This document shows positions 60,601 to 64,000 of a DNA stretch of 64,000 nt, piece by piece. Position 1 is the stretch's first letter. Every line of letters starts with the position of its first letter. Source of the DNA: Typhlomys cinereus (Eukaryota > Chordata > Mammalia > Rodentia > Platacanthomyidae); NCBI GenBank assembly GCA_023101885.1, contig JALPQD010000411.1:1057909-1121908 (forward strand). The letters are read 5' to 3'. Position numbers and translations under genes: made by a program. The notes beneath the pieces are model-generated. The model saw nothing but the letters and a program-made list of their open reading frames with translations. It was not told where the DNA came from and did no database searches.

Positions 60601-60850
60601 GCTGGGGCCAACGAGATGACTCAGTGGGTAAAGGGGCTTGCTGCCAAGCCTGACAACCTGAGTTCTATCCCTGAAGTCCACATGGTGGAGAGAACTGACT
60701 CCGTAAGCTGTCCTCTTGCTTCCATACACATGCCATGGTGCGTGCACACACACACACACACACACACACACGCGCGCGCGCGCACACACACACACACACG
60801 CGCGCGCGCACACACGCGCACACACGCGCACACAAATAAACAAACATTAA
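60601..60850 (+). mobile_element. B3-type SINE ending in CA/CG microsatellite
   Basis: Head GGGGCCAACGAGATGACTCA, then GTGGGTAAAGGGGCTTGC and TGAGTTCTATCCCTGAAGTC. Its 3' end runs into the CA/CG tract at 60744-60834. Confidence 0.65.
60744..60834. repeat. Alternating (CA)n/(CG)n tract
   Basis: About 90 bases of strict purine-pyrimidine alternation: two CA blocks, two CG blocks of five to six units, and two CACACGCG units near the right end. It lies at the 3' end of a B3-type SINE. Confidence 0.95.
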
Positions 60851-61130
60851 AGAAATTTAAGAATGTTTAACGAGTTATACCTTCATGACTTACGCACTTT
60901 TAAAATGCATTTTTAATATTAACATCTTTTAGAAGCTAATCTCCTTTGCTATAGTTCCTGGTTAGAGGCAACAGGTTTGGAAAGCTCATTTCATTTCTCT
61001 GATTCCCTCTACTACAGGGCTGTGGCATATTCATGACATCAACTATGAAGAAACTCTGAACTGTCCCTTCCTGCCTACTGGAAGCCAAATGGAGTCACCC
61101 CATTTACATTTGCCTAGAAAAATACAACCA

Positions 61131-61400
61131 AGGGACTGGAGAGCTAGCTCAGTGGTAAAGCTCTTGCCTCGCAAGCATGAGGATCGGAGTTCAGATTCCC
61201 AGGACCCACGGAGAATCAGGGAATCGTGCAATGCCATGCAATGCCAGGCACCCAGGAGGCAAAGTCAGGGAATCCCCAGGTGAGCTGGAAAGCTAGCCCA
61301 GATGATTGGCAACTTCTGGATTCAATCAAAGAAGACACCATGTGCACACATACATGTTCACCACACACACATACATGCATACGACAAAAAAAGACAACAT
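61131..61400 (+). mobile_element. B4-like SINE
   Basis: Head GGGACTGGAGAGCTAGCTCA, GTGGTAAAGCTCTTGCCTCG, CAAGCATGAGGATCGGAG; middle B1-like AGGCACCCAGGAGGCAAAGT. The motif CAATGCCATG/CAATGCCAGG is repeated at 61229-61251. Confidence 0.6.
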
Positions 61401-61860
61401 GCATAACTTGCTAAAACCATATTTCTGTAAGATGTAGCTGCATCTACAGGTCATAGTAATTATTTAAATCTTCAATTCCCACGTTTTTACGTTTGTTGGT
61501 CTTGTAGAAAGTGATGGAGAATCACTAATGTTTTTGTCACTGCCTCAGTGACAACACTGTATTGAATAAATTGTTCCATATTCAGAAGAGAAACCCTAGT
61601 ATTCTTGGATGCAGGGCTGCCGGTAAGACCATTTAAACAGGCAGTGGGAAGTAAAGGTTACACAGAGTGTTCCAAAGGCAGGTGGCGTTTTATTGGTAAG
61701 CACTCGGGCTGGGGCCCTCGCTCCACCCCCTGAAGAAGGCGATTAGAGTCACTCGCCTCTTCCCATAGCACCTGCTGAGCCCCATAGTGGCTCCCAGTCC
61801 CGGTCCTGGTTGCCCACTCCACAGATATTTTCATACATTGAATCACCATTAGTAAATGCT

Positions 61861-62005
61861 AGGAAGGAAGGAAGGGAGGGAGGGAGGGAGGGAGGGAGGG
61901 AGGGAGGGAGGGAGGGAGGGAGGGAGGGAGGAAGGAAGGAAGGAAGGAAGGAAGGAAGGAAGGAAGGAAGGAAGGAAGGAAGGAAGGAAGGAAGGAAGGA
62001 AGGAA
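61861..62005. repeat. Compound (GGAA)n-(GGGA)n-(GGAA)n microsatellite
   Basis: A 145-base pure purine tract: three GGAA units, about 15 GGGA units and then about 19 GGAA units. The Lys/Glu/Gly-rich frames across it are by-products. Confidence 0.97.
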
Positions 62006-62090
62006 CCTTTTAACCCCAGAAAGGTCCTGAATGTGAAGCATTTATATCATCCCCAGCTCTCATTTCTCGCAGGTTGAGAATGGCGCTCTC

Positions 62091-62270
62091 GGGGCTGGGG
62101 ACGGCTCAGAGGGTAAGGCACACGTTCACAAGCCCGGCAACCTGAGTTCAGTCCTTGAAGCCCACAATATGGAAAGAGAGAAATGACTTGTAAAAAAAAT
62201 TGTCCTCTAACCTCTACTCATGCGCCATGGCATTCATTCTCTCTATCTCACTTTCTCATATTTAAAAATG
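62091..62270 (+). mobile_element. B3-type SINE
   Basis: Head GGGGCTGGGGACGGCTCAGA, then ACCTGAGTTCAGTCCTTGAA; body TTGTCCTCTAACCTCTAC and ATGCGCCATGGCATTCATTC. Confidence 0.65.
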
Positions 62271-62734
62271 ACAGTGTCCAGATGAAGACACATTAGACTA
62301 ATTTTAAATATTCCAATGGTGCAGTCAAGCTTGATACTTTGCACTGTACAGACAAGCCCATCCCTTGAGCAATGAAGAAAGACCAGGATGTCTGACCCGG
62401 ATGCTCTTGCTCACTCGTCTGACCCGGATGTTATTCCTCACTGAAGATGTTCTAGAAGGTCAGGCTTTGCATCCAGAAATGCCCTTGGTGTCACTACAGT
62501 TTTGAAAGCATGTGCTTAGCGAGTTTTTTCCTGTCCTGAGACCAGAGCCACAGGGTAGGTCTGGGGGCGTGGCTGGGGGACTACTGAATGGGTGTTCAGT
62601 TCCAACAAAGCCCTTGATGTTACACAGGAAAATTAAAACTGTCTGGAGCACTAAATTCTAAATCAACAAATTAGAATATCTTTAGTAAAATATGATTTTT
62701 TTTGCTTATGTTTTTCTCTCTTTCCTTTTTTTTA

Positions 62735-62875
62735 AAAATTTTTTGAGACAGGTTTTTCCTCTAGCCCAGGCTGACCTGGAATGTACTATGTAGCCCAGGT
62801 TGGCCTCAAATTCATGAGATCCAGGCCTCCAAAGAGCTGAGATGACAGGCAAATGCTATGGCATCCAGCTGACTT
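62735..62875 (-). mobile_element. B1 SINE, reverse
   Basis: Reads TTTTTTGAGACAGGTTTTTC, TAGCCCAGGCTGACCTGGAA, TAGCCCAGGTTGGCCTCAAA and ATGACAGGCAAATGC, a reversed B1 with its A tail reading as a T run at the left. Confidence 0.75.
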
Positions 62876-63040
62876 TCTTTTCATAAAAGCAAAATCTGTA
62901 AACATAGTATATGCCCTGTGTTTAGAGAGAAAGGAATCAAAGTATATTTCTGAATTTAAACAGACATTTTCCATCCTGTTCTTTCCATCAAGGGCCAAGT
63001 CAGCGTCATATAAAACTAGAAACATGTATAAAGAAAAAGA

Positions 63041-63273
63041 TGGGCTGGAAGATGGATCAGGGGTTAAGCCTTTGTCTTGCAGACAGAAGGACCCAAGTTC
63101 AGATCCCAGATCCCACATTAAAAACTCCAAACAGAAATAGCAGCGGTCTACACTTCTGACTCCGGAGAGCAGAACCTGAGAAATCCCAAAATGAAGCTAT
63201 AAGGAGGTAGAGAATCCAGGGTGATTCCTGAAGTCACCCTTGGACCTCCATAGGCACATACACAGTGCCCTCT

Positions 63274-63323
<50 letters not shown>

Positions 63324-63340
63324 TACACACACACCCCTAT
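63041..63340 (+). mobile_element. B2-superfamily SINE (long variant) ending in a CA repeat
   Basis: Head TGGGCTGGAAGATGGATCAG, GGGTTAAGCCTTTGTCTTGC; body TCCAGGGTGATTCCTGAAGT and GTGCCCTCTTCTACAC; tail (CA)n at 63276-63333. Confidence 0.8.
63276..63333. repeat. (CA)n microsatellite
   Basis: About 22 CA units, one CATA interruption, then more CA; the 3' end of a long-variant SINE. Confidence 0.95.
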
Positions 63341-64000
63341 TACACACATCCTCATCCACACACACACTGGCATATCAAGATGTACGAGAAGGACTTAAAT
63401 TTACCACAGAAAATAAACATTTCTAAAAACTCAAAGGAGGAAAGATAAGCCTTAAGAAGGCCCTATCTGTAGGAACTATAGAATTATAATTTACTATTAT
63501 ATAAAGGAATTACAGAAAACATAATGCTTTGGCTCTATAATAATTATGTCTGTGCTACTCAGAGAAAGTTCTGTAGAGACTCATGGACAAGATCCCATAC
63601 TCAACTGCATATATCTTTTATCATAGTTCTCAAAAAAGAAAGACATGAAATACACATGTGTGATTGCAAGATTATAAACCTTAAATGCAGTATTACTTTG
63701 TCTTAGCATATTCCTAAGCATTTAAACCATCTCTGCATTACTTTAATAGCTTTACATTTTTATATCAGGAGATTTAGAAAATAAACATCTTCTTTCTAAA
63801 TTTAGAGACATGTTGTCCATTTTCTCTTTTCCTATAGCCTTTCTGGTCTAAGACTCACTGCCAAGGAGGCCTGGGAGAAAAGCCCTAAGCATAGGCCAAA
63901 CATATCAAGCCCCATATTCATCTTTTTGACATGCAGGCCCCTAAGGCAAGATCAAATCAGCCAAAAAATTGTTTTCACTATTCTAATTTTTCTCTTTCTA

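Larger units (their letters stand above)
41966..64000 (-). other. Ltbp1: Ltbp1 intron, 3' part (at least 22 kb)
   Basis: The sequence upstream of exon 41840-41965 to the right edge holds no exon that I can find. I looked for minus-strand D-x-D/N-E-C starts with cysteine spacing of an EGF module. The next upstream EGF exon of LTBP1 must therefore lie beyond 64000. No recognisable feature was seen in 41970-44300, 44900-46620, 46980-47880, 51000-51760, 52320-54500, 55860-56470, 57070-57490, 58200-58530, 59160-59780, 59930-60600, 61410-61850, 62280-62730 and 63350-64000, apart from short AT-rich or (TA)n runs such as 42405-42500. Confidence 0.75.

Noticed and set aside
41966..64000. Candidate upstream EGF-like exons of Ltbp1
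   Set aside because: No minus-strand stretch showed a D-x-D/N-E-C start with six properly spaced cysteines and flanking splice sites. CATTC matches such as 62230 lie within SINEs.
1..64000. A new biological system such as a defence or mobile gene cluster
   Set aside because: The window is explained by one vertebrate gene and its intronic repeats; no independent gene or operon-like arrangement is supported.

Overview
The window is rodent nuclear DNA and lies inside one large gene. The evidence is vertebrate exon-intron structure with GT-AG junctions, long AT-rich introns, many tRNA-derived SINEs of the B2/B4 type, B1 (7SL-derived) SINEs, LINE 3' ends, fossil DNA transposons, a retroviral remnant and many CA/GT microsatellites. 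The B2-like elements differ from the usual house mouse or rat form, which hints at a rodent outside those two species, but I cannot name it from sequence alone.

The gene is on the minus strand. Eight coding exons spell a continuous 366-codon stretch (1,098 bp) of latent TGF-beta binding protein 1 (Ltbp1). In transcription order they are 41840-41965, 38201-38344, 25705-25881, 24598-24684, 22661-22789, 21848-21988, 20823-20993 and 51-173. They encode two calcium-binding EGF-like modules, the 8-cysteine (TB) module that captures the TGF-beta propeptide, two more EGF-like modules, and the last TB module. All junctions are phase 1. The upstream exons lie beyond 64000 and the 3' end of the gene lies left of position 1.

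Layout: 174-20822 is a 20.6 kb intron; 20823-25881 is an exon cluster with short introns; 25882-38200 is a 12.3 kb intron with a retroviral fragment and LTR near its middle; 38345-41839 is a 3.5 kb intron; 41966-64000 is at least 22 kb of intron with no recognisable exon. The introns are a patchwork of SINEs, L1-like 3' ends, two medium-copy repeat families, fossil Tigger-like DNA transposons and satellites.

I found no independent protein-coding gene, RNA gene, CRISPR array or new biological system. The most unusual structures are a near-perfect 70-bp inverted repeat 1.46 kb apart (13711-13780 and 15241-15310), a fossil DNA transposon split by a SINE fragment and a 15-bp minisatellite (44484-44896), an unexplained direct repeat (50144/50880), a SINE inside a SINE (56480-57066), and an alternating CA/CG tract likely to favour Z-DNA (60744-60834).
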